Assembly: GCF_014697475.1 (NCBI RefSeq)
Contig: NZ_JACJRV010000001.1
Location: 186,001 to 250,000 of the forward strand
Source of the DNA: Nostoc sp. FACHB-152
GTDB taxonomy: Bacteria; Cyanobacteriota; Cyanobacteriia; Cyanobacteriales; Nostocaceae
Length of the DNA stretch: 64,000 bases
Direction of reading: 5' to 3'
Shown here: positions 8,970 to 19,212 of the stretch, one piece after another
Numbering within the stretch: the first letter of the stretch is position 1
Layout: each line of letters opens with the position of its first letter
Made by a program: the position numbers and the translations under genes
The notes under the pieces: model-generated
Database searches by the model: none
What the model was told of the DNA's origin: nothing
Seen by the model: only the letters and a program-made list of their open reading frames with translations

Positions 8970-9353
8970 ATGGATTTAATAGTTAAAGATTTAGCAGCCA
9001 TTGATGATCGACTTTCTCAGCGTCATATTGACCTTGACCCGGCTGGATATTTCATCATCTATTTAGATAGAGGCGAGGGATTAATTTATGCAAAGCATTT
9101 CACAAATGTCATTGATGAACGTGGTTTAGCTATAGATCCCGAAACAGGTAAAGTAATTCCTGCCAAAGGTAAAGTAGAAAGAACTCACACCACAGTTTTT
9201 AATGCTAGAACAGCCAAAGAACTCTGCGTCAAAATTTTTGAACAAACTCAACCCTGTCCAGTTACTCAGTTAGACCATGCAGCCTATTTAGGCAGAGAAT
9301 TTGTCCGGGCTGAAGTAGCTTTAGTGACAGGGCAAGAGTATGTTCAAGACTAA
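8970..9353 (+). CDS. DUF4346-like conserved cyanobacterial protein
   Basis: I chose the ATG at 8970 (MDLIVKDLAAIDDRL) over a TTG at 8952. The 127-residue soluble protein has the blocks DLDPAGYFIIYLDR, AKHFTNVIDERGLAIDPETG and NARTAKELCVKIFEQ, which I recall from the DUF4346 family of cyanobacteria. Its function is not known to me. It follows ktrA by 84 bp and could be co-transcribed. A perfect palindrome (9357-9390) directly after the stop probably ends the transcript. Confidence 0.7.
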   Translation: MDLIVKDLAAIDDRLSQRHIDLDPAGYFIIYLDRGEGLIYAKHFTNVIDERGLAIDPETGKVIPAKGKVERTHTTVFNARTAKELCVKIFEQTQPCPVTQLDHAAYLGREFVRAEVALVTGQEYVQD

Positions 9354-9356
9354 GAA

Positions 9357-9390
9357 AAGTATGAAGTCTGAAATTTCAGACTTCATACTT
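9357..9390. terminator. Perfect 34-bp palindrome between convergent genes
   Basis: The arms AAGTATGAAGTCTGAAA and TTTCAGACTTCATACTT pair over 17 bp without a loop. It lies 4 bp after the + strand stop at 9353 and 6 bp from the minus-strand stop at 9396, so it can act as a terminator for both convergent genes. Runs of A and T at the ends fit a bidirectional terminator. Confidence 0.75.
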
Positions 9391-9395
9391 CAGAA

Positions 9396-10130
9396 TTAGC
9401 CGTTAGATGGTGGTTGATAGACTAGATAGATGTAGTAAGTCGCCATCGGGATAATGGTTGCAGCAATTAGCAGTCCTACCACCCAAGCAGTCGCGTTACC
9501 TTGGTTGGTGTCTTCTGCTTTTGTGAAGGTGCCTTCTACCTGTACGTTGTCAGCAATTTGGGGTGGGCCGGGGTCGGGTTCACCAGAGAGAACTTTAACT
9601 AGGCGATCGCTCGCATCTAAAAATGCTTGATTATATTTATTACCATTGCGTAATGGTGCAGCTAAGGTTTCAGCTGCGATACTCTCGGCAATAGAATCAG
9701 TTAGCAAAGACTTGACTTTATCTCCGCTAAGAATCGCAGTATTGTTGGTAACGGTATCCAGCATTAACAAAGTTTGGTTGGCTTGCGCTTCCTTTGTCGG
9801 GAACCATTTTTCAAAAAGCCCTTTAGTAAAGCTTTCTGAGGTTTCACCATAGTCTAAACGGCGAATGGTGACAAATCTCACTTCATTGCCAGTTTTCTTT
9901 GCCAAATCCTCAAAGGCACTACTAATCTTACCTTCGTTGATGCGACTAATAACTTCACCTTGATCTACAACCCAGTCACCGCCTGGGGTTAAATTAGGAA
10001 TTTGATACACGCCAGTAGCTAGCGCAGGGCTAGCCAAAAGCGATGCACCAAGAATAATTGCCAGTATTGGTGTAAGCAGCCAAATGATGTATGTTTTAAT
10101 GCCAAATACTGTTCTGAGGAGCTGGTTCAT
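9396..10130 (-). CDS. psb32: Photosystem II repair protein Psb32-like (TPM domain)
   Basis: The ATG at 10130 gives a 244-residue protein with a signal-like hydrophobic segment (about residues 10-36, ending SPALATG). A TPM domain follows: WVVDQGEVISRINEGK, ANQTLLMLDTVTNNTAIL and ESIAAETLAAPLRNGNKYNQA. A single C-terminal membrane helix is at about 214-236 (WVVGLLIAATIIPMATYYIY). This architecture matches Psb32 (Sll1390 in Synechocystis), which aids PSII repair under photodamage, with the TPM domain expected in the thylakoid lumen. It is a single-gene unit. Confidence 0.82.
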   Translation of the reverse strand: MNQLLRTVFGIKTYIIWLLTPILAIILGASLLASPALATGVYQIPNLTPGGDWVVDQGEVISRINEGKISSAFEDLAKKTGNEVRFVTIRRLDYGETSESFTKGLFEKWFPTKEAQANQTLLMLDTVTNNTAILSGDKVKSLLTDSIAESIAAETLAAPLRNGNKYNQAFLDASDRLVKVLSGEPDPGPPQIADNVQVEGTFTKAEDTNQGNATAWVVGLLIAATIIPMATYYIYLVYQPPSNG

Positions 10131-10484
10131 TGGATTGATCCTAAGACAGACTAGCACCAAAAATACTACACAATTAATGACAAAATCACCTGGTTAGAGA
10201 ATTTATCTATGTAAAAAATTAGAATGCTGTTGAGAGTTGACTGTCAAAGTTCAACGACTCCATGAAGTGATCATGCAATAAATAGTAATTTTTGTACTGT
10301 CAGGCTGAATCCAAATGTTTAGAACTGACTTTGCTATCTATTCAAGAACATTATGATATAACCGAATTTCTGCCTTAGCTGCTACATAAAGTAATTTTTG
10401 GGAAACAGGGTGGTTTTTTTCCGGTTGCAAACGCAGAGTGAAGACAGACTTTTATAAAGTAGCAATTTGAATAGATACAAGAGT
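10131..10484. other. Divergent intergenic region psb32 / MFS transporter
   Basis: This 354-bp region separates two divergent starts and should hold both promoters. It is AT-rich, has no supported ORF and shows no clear inverted repeat that I could define. Confidence 0.5.
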
Positions 10485-11654
10485 ATGCCACAGAAATCAG
10501 CCGCCTTGAAGTTTGTGATTTTACTGGGCTTTGTTAGCCTCTGTGCTGATGCCACCTATGAAGGAGCGCGTAGTATTACGGGGGCTTATTTGCAGGTTTT
10601 GGGAGCAAGCGGCACTGTGGTAGGCCTAGTAGCAGGCTTTGGAGAACTAATTGGTTATGGCTTGCGCCTAGTCATTGGATATCTCAGCGACCAGACGCGC
10701 AAGTATTGGGGTATTACAACTTTAGGATTTATTTTGAACACTGCCGTTGTACCACTATTAGCCTTTGCAGGGAGATGGGAAGTTGCAGCAGGTTTGATGA
10801 TGGCAGAACGCACAGGTAAAGCCGTGCGTACACCCCCAAGAGATGCACTTCTGTCTCATGGTGTGAGTCAAATTGGCAGAGGTTTTGGCTTTGGTCTGCA
10901 TGAAGCAATGGATCAAACCGGCGCGGTGATGGGGCCTTTAGCGGTAGCCGCAATGGTTTATTTCCAAGGAGAGTATCGCAACGGCTTCACGATTTTGATT
11001 GTACCTGCGGTGTTGGGATTGATTGTGTTATTGGTTTTGCAATTCCTTTATCCCAACCCCAGCGATTTAGAAATCGAACATGAAATTAATGAAGAAGACG
11101 GAATCCCGCGAGCATTTTGGATTTATCTTGGTGCTGTTGCCATTATTGCGGCTGGTTATGCAGATTTTCCCTTAATCGCTTTTCATTTTCAAAAAGGAAA
11201 TATTGCTTCAGGACAAACAATTCCCCTATTTTATGCGTTTGCAATGGGAGTTGATGCTGTAGCTGCACTCATATTTGGCTATCTGTTTGACCGCGCAGGT
11301 ATTTCTATTTTGATGGTTGCGGCTTTTGTTTCATCCTTTTTCGCACCGTTGGTATTTTTCGGCGATACCCAACTAGCACTTTTAGGCATCGCATTTTGGG
11401 GTATTGGGATGGGCGCACAAGAGTCAATTTTAAAAGCGGCGATCGCCGGACTCGTACCCAAAAACAAACGCGCCACAGCTTATGGTATCTTTAGCACTGG
11501 CTATGGTTTTGCTTGGTTTTTAGGCAGCACTTTAATGGGTGTTTTGTATGATCGCTCTCTCACCCTATTAGTAGTATTTTCCACCGCCACTCAACTACTA
11601 GCAATTCCCTTCTTTGTTTGGGTGCAATTGCAAGCGAATAAATCTAAACTATAA
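10485..11654 (+). CDS. MFS transporter
   Basis: I prefer the ATG at 10485 over an upstream TTG at 10467. The roughly 390-residue protein shows about 12 hydrophobic segments and the MFS loop 2-3 region (GLRLVIGYLSDQTRKYWG), plus a cytoplasmic motif AERTGKAVRTPPRDALLSH. The central loop is acidic (EIEHEINEEDG). The cargo cannot be read from the sequence. The 336-bp AT-rich upstream region carries no gene. Confidence 0.75.
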   Translation: MPQKSAALKFVILLGFVSLCADATYEGARSITGAYLQVLGASGTVVGLVAGFGELIGYGLRLVIGYLSDQTRKYWGITTLGFILNTAVVPLLAFAGRWEVAAGLMMAERTGKAVRTPPRDALLSHGVSQIGRGFGFGLHEAMDQTGAVMGPLAVAAMVYFQGEYRNGFTILIVPAVLGLIVLLVLQFLYPNPSDLEIEHEINEEDGIPRAFWIYLGAVAIIAAGYADFPLIAFHFQKGNIASGQTIPLFYAFAMGVDAVAALIFGYLFDRAGISILMVAAFVSSFFAPLVFFGDTQLALLGIAFWGIGMGAQESILKAAIAGLVPKNKRATAYGIFSTGYGFAWFLGSTLMGVLYDRSLTLLVVFSTATQLLAIPFFVWVQLQANKSKL

Positions 11655-11671
11655 TTAACCGACAAGCCTTT

Positions 11672-12370
11672 TTAAATCAAAGAATCTGGGTCTACACCCA
11701 GGTTTCTCAATTGTTCGGCTAATATTTGAGCGCGTTGTTCTGCTTGTTGTAAGCGTTCTTCTGCTTGTTGCGCCCGTTCTTCGGGTGTTAACAAACGCCT
11801 TCCTTGTTCGTCATACCAATAAAGCCACTCTCGCGTAATTCCTAGATAAGTTCCTCTTTCATAGCCAATTTTTAAACCAATTTCTGTGAGCCAAACTGGG
11901 TTTCCTGGTAGTAATTTATATTTCCCATCCGCTAAATAATATACTTCTAAACGAGCTTTTTGCCGCCGTAGGGGATTGTAAATCACATAATACAAAATTC
12001 CCAACTTAGCATAAAATTCTTTTTTACTAGAATATTCTCCTCGACGTTTGTGAGAAACTACCTCTAACACCATCGTTGGTACGCGCCTTTCTTCCCAAAG
12101 CACATAGCTGAGACGCAAGTTTTCATCGAGAATGCGTTCTACACCCAGACTCAAAAACCCATCCGGAACAATAGCTGGCTCATCAGGATCGTAATAAATC
12201 CCCATATCAACGCCAAAAAACCAGTCCATTCGCTCTGGCCAAGCCATAGCTAAGATAGCTTTGAGTAAACCCGGAATTAAATCTTGTAGTTCGTTATCCA
12301 CAGGGGTGTCGTCTGAGTCTGGCAAATCCTCAGCCGAGGGTAAGCAATCCAACGGATCGTACTGTAGCAT
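11672..12370 (-). CDS. Uma2 family (PD-(D/E)XK-like) endonuclease domain protein
   Basis: The 232-residue protein has the Uma2/DUF820 fold seen in large paralogous sets in cyanobacteria: FGVDMGIYYDPDEPAIVPDG, VLWEERRVPTMVLEVVSHKR (Glu and Lys/Arg of the nuclease-like core), KKEFYAKLGILYYVIY. The C-terminal 45 residues form a Gln/Glu-rich coiled coil (PEERAQQAEERLQQAEQ), common in this family. The biological role is uncertain; the family is often annotated as a putative restriction endonuclease. It is convergent with the MFS gene, 17 bp apart. Confidence 0.85.
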   Translation of the reverse strand: MLQYDPLDCLPSAEDLPDSDDTPVDNELQDLIPGLLKAILAMAWPERMDWFFGVDMGIYYDPDEPAIVPDGFLSLGVERILDENLRLSYVLWEERRVPTMVLEVVSHKRRGEYSSKKEFYAKLGILYYVIYNPLRRQKARLEVYYLADGKYKLLPGNPVWLTEIGLKIGYERGTYLGITREWLYWYDEQGRRLLTPEERAQQAEERLQQAEQRAQILAEQLRNLGVDPDSLI

Positions 12371-12460
12371 GGGCTGATACGCGATTATTACCTAGTTTTA
12401 GTCTAATTAAATTAGGTTAAAGTTTTCAGAATTTTAAAATTACAGCAATATTGGGTACTT

Positions 12461-12542
12461 TTGGTGCCATTTTCTCCTATTTCCCTCAACTACACTCCTC
12501 TTCCTTTGCGTTCCTCCGCGCGTACTCTGCATCCCTCTGCGT
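12461..12542. repeat. Nostoc-type dispersed pyrimidine-rich repeat
   Basis: The motifs CTTTGCGTTCCTCCGCG and CCCTCTGCGTTTAAAATA are internal near-repeats of each other and recall a common interspersed motif in Nostoc intergenic DNA (from memory). It lies between the lnt stop and the Uma2 gene start. There is no coding evidence of its own. Confidence 0.35.
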
Positions 12543-14102
12543 TTAAAATACTTTCGCCACAAACCAACCTACAACACCCAAACCTAAAAATAACGGTGTC
12601 AACCAATCACCCCAACGCACATATAAAGTCTGCGTTTGGCGGCGATATATGGTTTCTGCGTGAGTTTGGTAGATGTTATAGCCAGATATCCACAGAGTTC
12701 TGCCGTGAGAGTCTACAAAAGCCGAATACCCGGTATTTGTTGCCCTTGCAGACCATCTATCAGTTTCAATTGCTCGCATAATATCCTGTGCATGATGCTG
12801 AAATGGCATAGCTGCACTGTAATGAGCATCGTTAGAAGAACTAAGGATAAATTGCCCACCCGCCGCAGCTTGACGGCGAAATATCTCAGGAAATGCAGAT
12901 TCGTAGCAAATACCTACAATTGCCCGTCCAAAGGGTGTATCAAATATCTGGTTGGCTGCACCATGAACTTGATGTTCATCCAAAGGTGACAAGCGGCTGA
13001 CTAGTTTACCTAAAATTTCTTCAAAGGGAATAAATTCACCCAATGGTACTAATTTAGATTTATCGTAGCGGCTGGTAACTTCGCCCTGACTATTAACTGT
13101 AAATAAACTATTTGTATAACTGCGTCCGCGTTCGCCAAAAGCGCCAACCCAAACCAAAACCCCTTTTTGCTGTACTGCGGAAATTAGAGGAGTGTCGCCT
13201 AAGTTACGTTCAAATATAGGTAAAGCACCTTCGGGTGTGAGAACGGCATTCACACCTTGTTCGGCTAGAGTTAAATAGCCGCTAGTATAGCCTGTGATGG
13301 CGCGGCGATAACCTTCGGGTTTGACTTTGATTTTGTTGGGGATGTTACCTTGAACAACTCCGATTTTTAAGGCGGCTTCTGGTGGTTGGGCTAAGGGTTG
13401 GCTATATAAGAAAAAGCCAAGCAGGTGTAAGGTGATGAATAGTCCTGTGGCAGTAATTAAATATTTATTTACGAACCGCCGAGGCGCAGAGAAGCCAGTA
13501 CGTTGGGCGGGTTCCCCGACTTGAAGCAACTGGCGCGACGCAGATGATAGATAGGCTTCGGCGATGAGGCCGTTGATAGCAGCGATCGCAGCTGTTACAG
13601 TATTAGGGCCAGAGAGTTGACCGAGATGTAAAATTACTAGATTATGCGGTGATTGAGTGTAAGCTAGAGAACTCCACCACAAGGAACCAGAACTCCACAA
13701 GCTTTCTAAGGCGCACCAGATGGCTGTACCAATTAGAACGCGTAACCACGGTTTTGACTGATTCAAGCGTGCCATGACAGCAGCCCAAATACTAACAAAT
13801 AGCCCTCCCCATAGGCTAATAAATCCCCAGCAAAATAGGGTAATAGCCAAACTCGGCCACCAAGGTACACCCAACCAATCCATAGGGTGAATCCCGGTAA
13901 TCCAAAAGAGGGCAACGCTGTGATAACCTATACCCCAAGCCAAGCCGAGGAGAGGAGAAGAGGCTTTTTTCTTATTTGCAGAAGTAACAACTAATACCCA
14001 AAGCGGGGCTAAGGCTATCCAAGCCAAAAACCATGCACCCACGGGGGCGACGGTTAGCCCCATCAAAACACCACTGAGTAAAGCAATTAAGTAAGGAAGC
14101 AT
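12543..14102 (-). CDS. lnt: Apolipoprotein N-acyltransferase
   Basis: I start it at ATG 14102 (MLPYLIALLSGVLMG); the longer frame would overlap gyrA with an unlikely charged leader. The roughly 519-residue protein has about six N-terminal membrane helices. A periplasmic nitrilase-type domain follows with the catalytic Glu (LTPEGALPIFE), Lys (YDKSKLVPLGEFIPFE) and Cys (VGICYESAFPE). It transfers an acyl chain to the N-terminal Cys of lipoproteins such as those at 579 and 38279. It lies 52 bp downstream of gyrA on the same strand and may be co-transcribed. Confidence 0.92.
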   Translation of the reverse strand: MLPYLIALLSGVLMGLTVAPVGAWFLAWIALAPLWVLVVTSANKKKASSPLLGLAWGIGYHSVALFWITGIHPMDWLGVPWWPSLAITLFCWGFISLWGGLFVSIWAAVMARLNQSKPWLRVLIGTAIWCALESLWSSGSLWWSSLAYTQSPHNLVILHLGQLSGPNTVTAAIAAINGLIAEAYLSSASRQLLQVGEPAQRTGFSAPRRFVNKYLITATGLFITLHLLGFFLYSQPLAQPPEAALKIGVVQGNIPNKIKVKPEGYRRAITGYTSGYLTLAEQGVNAVLTPEGALPIFERNLGDTPLISAVQQKGVLVWVGAFGERGRSYTNSLFTVNSQGEVTSRYDKSKLVPLGEFIPFEEILGKLVSRLSPLDEHQVHGAANQIFDTPFGRAIVGICYESAFPEIFRRQAAAGGQFILSSSNDAHYSAAMPFQHHAQDIMRAIETDRWSARATNTGYSAFVDSHGRTLWISGYNIYQTHAETIYRRQTQTLYVRWGDWLTPLFLGLGVVGWFVAKVF

Positions 14103-14154
14103 GGAAGTTATTCTTTCCCCCTGCTTCCTCTGCTTTCCTTGCTCCCCCGGCTTT

Positions 14155-16737
14155 TTACTCTGCTTCTTCTGCATCACCAGTATCAGGCGGAACGATCGCA
14201 ACGCCTGTAATTGCGTCATCTTCATCCAAGCGTTGCACTCTTACACCAGTTGCCGAGCGCGATTGGATGGAAATCGCATTGGTAGCCTGACGGATAATAA
14301 TACCGCGATTTGTCACCATCATGATTTCATCATCGCTGTTGACGATTTGCAAGGTTGCTAATTTGTCTTTGGTTTTGCGGTTCTTGAATTTGGTAGCCAT
14401 TAAACCTTGACCAGCACGGTTTTGCAATCGGAATTGGGCAACAGGTACACGTTTGCCATATCCGCCCATTGTGATGACTAACACCCAAGGCCCAACACTG
14501 CTGTTTTCGGGTACTTCTGTGGTTTCTTCCACAGTTTCGATATCTTCGGTTTCGACCTCTTCGATTTCTGGTTCCTCCGTGTTGAGGGTGTCCAGAATGG
14601 CTGCGGGAATAATATCCATCCCCACGAGTTCGTCGCCGGTTTTGAGTTTCATCGATTTCACGCCCCGCGTCGCCCTACCCAGAGGACGCAGTTGTTCATG
14701 GGTACATCTAAAGTGAATCGCCATCCCTAGACGAGAACCAATGATGATGCTGTCTTCGACTCTGGCGCGACGTACCCACCGCAGTTGATCACCTTCTTCC
14801 AAGGAAATGGCAATTAAACCATTCGCCCGAATATTACTAAAAGCAGCTAATGCGGTTTTCTTGATATTGCCACCTTTAGTCAGCATGACTAAATATTCGT
14901 CGTCGCTGAACTCGTCAACCGGGACAATCGAGGTGATTTTTTCTTCTTTGGGAATGGGTAGCATCTGCACTATGGGTGTGCCGCGACTGGTACGCGAACC
15001 CACTGGAATTTGATAAGCTTTGAGACAGTAAACTACGCCGCGATCGCTAAAGAATAAAACACTATCGTGATCGCAGCAAGTTAAGAAATGCTCTACGGTG
15101 TCATCATCTTTTACCTTGGCAGCAGCTTTGCCTCTGGTGGCACGGCTTTGTGCCTCGAAGGTGTTCACAGGCATCCGTTTGATGTAACCTTGTTCTGTTA
15201 ACAGAATAATTGCCTTTTCGTTAGCAATCAGGTCACGTTCATCAATTTCACCTTCGGCGTGAGTAATAACTGTACGCCGGGGTGTGGCAAAGCTAGTTTT
15301 AATTTGCGAGATTTCAGTTTCAATAATTTCTAAGATTCTTTCTCGCCGTGCCAAAATATCTTGCAAATTGGTAATCTGTGTTTGCAAATCTTCATGTTCT
15401 AGGCGAATTTTATCTGCTTCTAGGGCAGTTAACCGCCGCAGCTGCATTTGCAAAATCGCATCGGCTTGAACTTCCGAAAGCCCGTAAGTTGTGATTAACT
15501 CACCTTTAGCTGTGGGTGCATCAGGGGCATGACGAATTAGATTTATAATTGCATCTAAATGTGATAGAGCAATCAATAACCCTTGCAATATATGGTCGCG
15601 TTCTTCCGCTTTTCGCAGTTCGTAGCGGGTGCGTCTGGTAATAGATTCGATGCGGAAATCTAGGAAGACTTCTAAGAACTGCTTGAGGGTGAGAATTTGC
15701 GGTTCGCCGTTGACCAACGCCAGCATATTCGCCCCAAAGTTAGCTTGCAGTGGGGTTTGCTTGTAAAGGTTGTTCAATACCACACGGGGATAAGCATCGC
15801 GCTTGAGTTCGATGACAATTCGCATCCCGTCGCGATCGCTTTCGTCCCTGATATCTGCAATGCCTTCAATCCGCTTATCGTTCACTAATTCGGCGATTTT
15901 CTCGATTAATGCCGCTTTATTAGTTTGATAAGGCAGTTCGGTAACGATAATTGCTTCTCGTTCTGGACGACCGCGTTGTTCGATGGTTTCAATGTTAGCG
16001 ACACCGCGCATGGTAATGGAACCGCGCCCAGTGGTATAAGCTTCTTTAATTGCTGCCGTTCCGAGAATCTGCGCCCCAGTGGGAAAGTCTGGACCAGGGA
16101 TATGCTGCATTAACTGGAGGTCGGTGATTTCCGGATTGTGAATCAATGCGACTACCCCGTCAATCAGTTCGCCTAAGTTGTGGGGAGGGATATTAGTTGC
16201 CATCCCCACAGCAATGCCTGATGAACCATTTAGTAGAAGTTGAGGAATCCGCGATGGCAGAACTGTTGGTTCTTGCTGGGAACCGTCGAAGTTGTCAGCA
16301 AAGTCTACGGTTTCTGATTCGATGTCTTGTAGTAAAGCAGCACTAGTCAAAGCTTGCAAGCGACATTCTGTGTATCGCATTGCGGCTGGCGGATCGTTAT
16401 CTACTGAACCAAAGTTACCATGACCATTAATTAGGGGCGATCGCATGGAAAAATCCTGCGCCATCCGCACCAAGGCATCATATACTGCTGTGTCGCCGTG
16501 AGGGTGATATTTACCCAACACTTCCCCAACCACACGAGCGCACTTTCTAAACGGGCGATCGTGCAATAAACCTAGCTCGTGCATTGCGTAGAGGATACGG
16601 CGATGCACAGGTTTCAGACCATCCCTGGCATCTGGCAGCGCCCGACCCACTATCACACTCATGGCGTATTCCAGATAAGACCGGGACATTTCGTTCCGGA
16701 GATCTGTTGGGATAATCCTCTCCTGTGAGGTTGTCAT
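14155..16737 (-). CDS. gyrA: DNA gyrase subunit A
   Basis: At 860 residues it has normal length. The catalytic Tyr122 is in [11 protein letters not shown], the winged-helix/tower domain follows, and the C-terminal beta-pinwheel shows the GyrA-box-like motif ([13 protein letters not shown]; also [12 protein letters not shown]). The quinolone-determining region reads [14 protein letters not shown], with Thr at the usual Ser83 site. An acidic insertion (about residues 745-770, [20 protein letters not shown]) interrupts the pinwheel. GyrA cuts and rejoins DNA in the A2B2 gyrase that adds negative supercoils. gyrB is not in the window. Confidence 0.97.
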   Translation of the reverse strand: MTTSQERIIPTDLRNEMSRSYLEYAMSVIVGRALPDARDGLKPVHRRILYAMHELGLLHDRPFRKCARVVGEVLGKYHPHGDTAVYDALVRMAQDFSMRSPLINGHGNFGSVDNDPPAAMRYTECRLQALTSAALLQDIESETVDFADNFDGSQQEPTVLPSRIPQLLLNGSSGIAVGMATNIPPHNLGELIDGVVALIHNPEITDLQLMQHIPGPDFPTGAQILGTAAIKEAYTTGRGSITMRGVANIETIEQRGRPEREAIIVTELPYQTNKAALIEKIAELVNDKRIEGIADIRDESDRDGMRIVIELKRDAYPRVVLNNLYKQTPLQANFGANMLALVNGEPQILTLKQFLEVFLDFRIESITRRTRYELRKAEERDHILQGLLIALSHLDAIINLIRHAPDAPTAKGELITTYGLSEVQADAILQMQLRRLTALEADKIRLEHEDLQTQITNLQDILARRERILEIIETEISQIKTSFATPRRTVITHAEGEIDERDLIANEKAIILLTEQGYIKRMPVNTFEAQSRATRGKAAAKVKDDDTVEHFLTCCDHDSVLFFSDRGVVYCLKAYQIPVGSRTSRGTPIVQMLPIPKEEKITSIVPVDEFSDDEYLVMLTKGGNIKKTALAAFSNIRANGLIAISLEEGDQLRWVRRARVEDSIIIGSRLGMAIHFRCTHEQLRPLGRATRGVKSMKLKTGDELVGMDIIPAAILDTLNTEEPEIEEVETEDIETVEETTEVPENSSVGPWVLVITMGGYGKRVPVAQFRLQNRAGQGLMATKFKNRKTKDKLATLQIVNSDDEIMMVTNRGIIIRQATNAISIQSRSATGVRVQRLDEDDAITGVAIVPPDTGDAEEAE

Positions 16738-17213
16738 AACCTAAAAAACTCCAAAAATCGTAGATTTTAGCCTTTACAATTGGCAAAGCGTAAAATTATT
16801 CCAAATTACTCTTGAATAATTGACATATTTTGATACAATTCTAGCACGTATTGTTTTTTTTTGCCCCAACAGTTAACCTATAAGTATGATGGCAATTGGT
16901 ATTTTTGGGCGCGGTAAATAGCATCTAATTAAAAAAGTTTTAGCTACAAAAAATAAATTACTAAAATTCTCCCAAAAAAGGGTAAATCCGCCCAATTACT
17001 AAGGAATGACTGAGCCTACATCAGCAAGAGGAAGTAAATGGCATTCAGTTAAAAATTCCGATAGACACGATAAGCAGAAAAACTAACAATCTAAAGAAAT
17101 TTTGAATAATTTTTTTTAGCTCTTGTTATCAGATTATCCGGTTTATGATAGTAACGATCGCCAATCAATATTGATTTTCGCAGTAGTTATTTAATCGAGG
17201 TTCTGAGGCACTG
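16738..17213. other. Intergenic region upstream of gyrA
   Basis: This 476-bp AT-rich stretch lies between the divergent gyrA and the small ORF at 17214. I see no gene. A TTGACA at 16820 and poly-T at 16853-16861 are present but do not form a convincing promoter or terminator with good spacing. Confidence 0.5.
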
Positions 17214-17426
17214 ATGACATTTCAACAATTAGCAATAGGTAGCTATTTTCGTTTACCTGGTGTAAGTTATGGCTGTGTATATAGAAAGGCCAGCCATTCT
17301 TGTGGCAGTTTAAATGCATTATTACAGACAATACGCCCAACAACAAAAGTTATTCCCCTAAATGCGGCAGCAGTCGCTAAATATTTGGCGGATAAAAAAG
17401 AAGCTCTGAATAATCTCAAGATTTAG
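17214..17426 (+). CDS. Small conserved-looking protein, function unknown
   Basis: The 70-residue ORF begins MTFQQLAIGSYFRLPGVSY and has a Cys pair (GCVYRKASHSCGS) and a C-terminal helix (NAAAVAKYLADKKEALNNL). GAGG (17198-17201) and CTGAGG (17203-17208) precede the ATG as candidate ribosome sites. The composition and start context look like a genuine gene of the short proteins common in Nostocales. I do not recognise the family. Confidence 0.6.
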   Translation: MTFQQLAIGSYFRLPGVSYGCVYRKASHSCGSLNALLQTIRPTTKVIPLNAAAVAKYLADKKEALNNLKI

Positions 17427-17672
17427 TTATAAGTTTTGATAACTACACATACTTGTTTAGGCTAGGGAATAGGGGACAGCAAAGAAATAACATCGAAATT
17501 GAGTTTCTGCAAAAATCAAAATGAGTCGTGCATAAAGAATTGATTGCGAATTTTTAAACAAATGGGCTGAAAAAACCAAACTATACGCCTAAAAAACTAG
17601 TCCCTAGCCTTTAATCCCTAGTTCCTCTTTCATATATGTCTAAGAAATTTATTTCATCGAAACTCTCTGATT

Positions 17673-18968
17673 TTAATGAATAGCTTCTTGCTGAGACTTC
17701 AATTGAGCAGCAATCAAAGGAACTTTGGGAGCCAGAAAGAATCCCACCAAACTAGCAAATAAAATTGGTGTAAATGGACTAAAACCAGTCAGTTTTGATA
17801 ACAACAAAGTTGTACTTATGGGTGTGCGTGTTACTGCGGCGTTAATAGCAGCCATTGTACAAATCATCGCCAAGGCAGGATTAATTCCCGGAATTAAAGT
17901 TACTACGGCTTTGCCAATACAAGCACCAGTAAAAAATAAGGGGATAATGAATCCACCGCGCCACCCACCTGTAACTGTCATGCTAATGGCAGCCATTTTA
18001 CCTAAAGCTAAGGTTAACAAGAAAACAACAGAAAAGTTAGTTGTCAGAACTGTTTCTAATTCTTCATGTCCAAAATAACGGGTAAGTGGTAAGAGAGTTG
18101 CTAAACTACCAAGTCCTAATCCTGCTAGTGTGGTGCGTAAATAAATAGGGGTGGGAATGTGGGCAAAAAGTCTGTCGCAACTCCGAAAAATCCACATAAA
18201 AACCCATCCGGCGATCGCTCCAATTATGCCAAACAAGATAGCAAAGGCAAAATCATCGATGTTTTCCAGGCGATATTGCGGGAAATGCCAAGTCGGTGCA
18301 ATTCCCAAACGCGTAATCGCCGCAAATACCAAATAACTTGCACAACTAGAAACAATCGCTGGCATTAAAGCTTCGTAATATTCCACAATATGCTGATGGT
18401 GCAGAATCTCTAGGGCGAACATCGCCCCACCCAGAGGTGCGCCAAATAAAGCCGTAAAACCACCCGCCATCGCCGCCAAACTCATAGATCTGAGATCTTC
18501 GCCTTCGAGTTTGAGGCGATCGCCTACCCAAGTCCCAAAAGAACCTGTAACCTGTACTAATGGGGCTTCTGGGCCAGCACTCCCACCAGCAGCGATACTA
18601 ACTAACGAAGCCAGAATCATCGACGGATTTTTGCGCGCATCCAAGCGTCCACCGCGAAAGTGAATATTATCCACAATCACGGCAATTTCGCCCGGATTCC
18701 CCAAAAAATGAATTACTAGCCCAATAATTAAACCTGCTAACGGCATCACAATCAGCAGGCTGATACCTTGGAATTGATGCAACTGATGAGTTAATAGTTC
18801 TAGAACATTCCAATATAAACCAGCAAACAGACCACAAACGGTTCCCACAACAGCCCAGCGCAATACCCATCGGGAAATCATCAACGGATTTCGCCTTGAC
18901 AGTCCGAACATTTGAGCGAATTTCCAGCGTTGAGTTTGATTATCTGTGGGGGGCTGATTTGGTAGCAC
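17673..18968 (-). CDS. ClC-family chloride channel or H+/Cl- antiporter
   Basis: The 431-residue membrane protein opens with GTG; an ATG at 18911 is the alternative. Signature blocks are GGSAGPEAPLVQVTGSFG (the GxEGP-like selectivity motif, with the gating Glu) and GGWRGGFIIPLFFTGACIG in the second half. The inverted-repeat topology of about ten helices is visible. There is no C-terminal CBS domain. The Glu that marks proton-coupled exchangers is not obvious to me, so channel versus antiporter stays open. It is a single-gene unit. Confidence 0.85.
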   Translation of the reverse strand: MLPNQPPTDNQTQRWKFAQMFGLSRRNPLMISRWVLRWAVVGTVCGLFAGLYWNVLELLTHQLHQFQGISLLIVMPLAGLIIGLVIHFLGNPGEIAVIVDNIHFRGGRLDARKNPSMILASLVSIAAGGSAGPEAPLVQVTGSFGTWVGDRLKLEGEDLRSMSLAAMAGGFTALFGAPLGGAMFALEILHHQHIVEYYEALMPAIVSSCASYLVFAAITRLGIAPTWHFPQYRLENIDDFAFAILFGIIGAIAGWVFMWIFRSCDRLFAHIPTPIYLRTTLAGLGLGSLATLLPLTRYFGHEELETVLTTNFSVVFLLTLALGKMAAISMTVTGGWRGGFIIPLFFTGACIGKAVVTLIPGINPALAMICTMAAINAAVTRTPISTTLLLSKLTGFSPFTPILFASLVGFFLAPKVPLIAAQLKSQQEAIH

Positions 18969-19212
18969 TAGTGTTTTCCTGTTTTAGTGACTCTTAAGAT
19001 ACTGAATATTTACGTCTTTTATGGTAAATGCTATTTGCCTCTGTAAACCGAAGAAAAGACATCAACTTTACTGCTGCATCCGATAATATTTACCAATGGT
19101 TAAAATTTCCTGAATTAAGAAAGATAAGGCTAAAGTCCTTAAAATGCCCAAAAAAATTAGAGAGTTAAAAGCGATAAATAGAAAAATCTGGAGAAATTAA
19201 TGCGGAGGAAGA

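Noticed and set aside
12461-12781. A 106-residue + strand frame at the 3' end of lnt
   Set aside because: It begins in a dispersed repeat and runs antisense into lnt. The composition is low-complexity and not protein-like.
14101-16113. Several frames of 60-90 residues on the + strand across lnt/gyrA (for example 14453-14716 and 15925-16113)
   Set aside because: They lie fully antisense to gyrA, whose protein is unmistakable, and have no ribosome site or recognisable motif. They are shadows.
16820-16860. TTGACA box as a promoter upstream of the small ORF at 17214
   Set aside because: There is no -10 box at 16-18 bp spacing, and the ORF is nearly 400 bp away.
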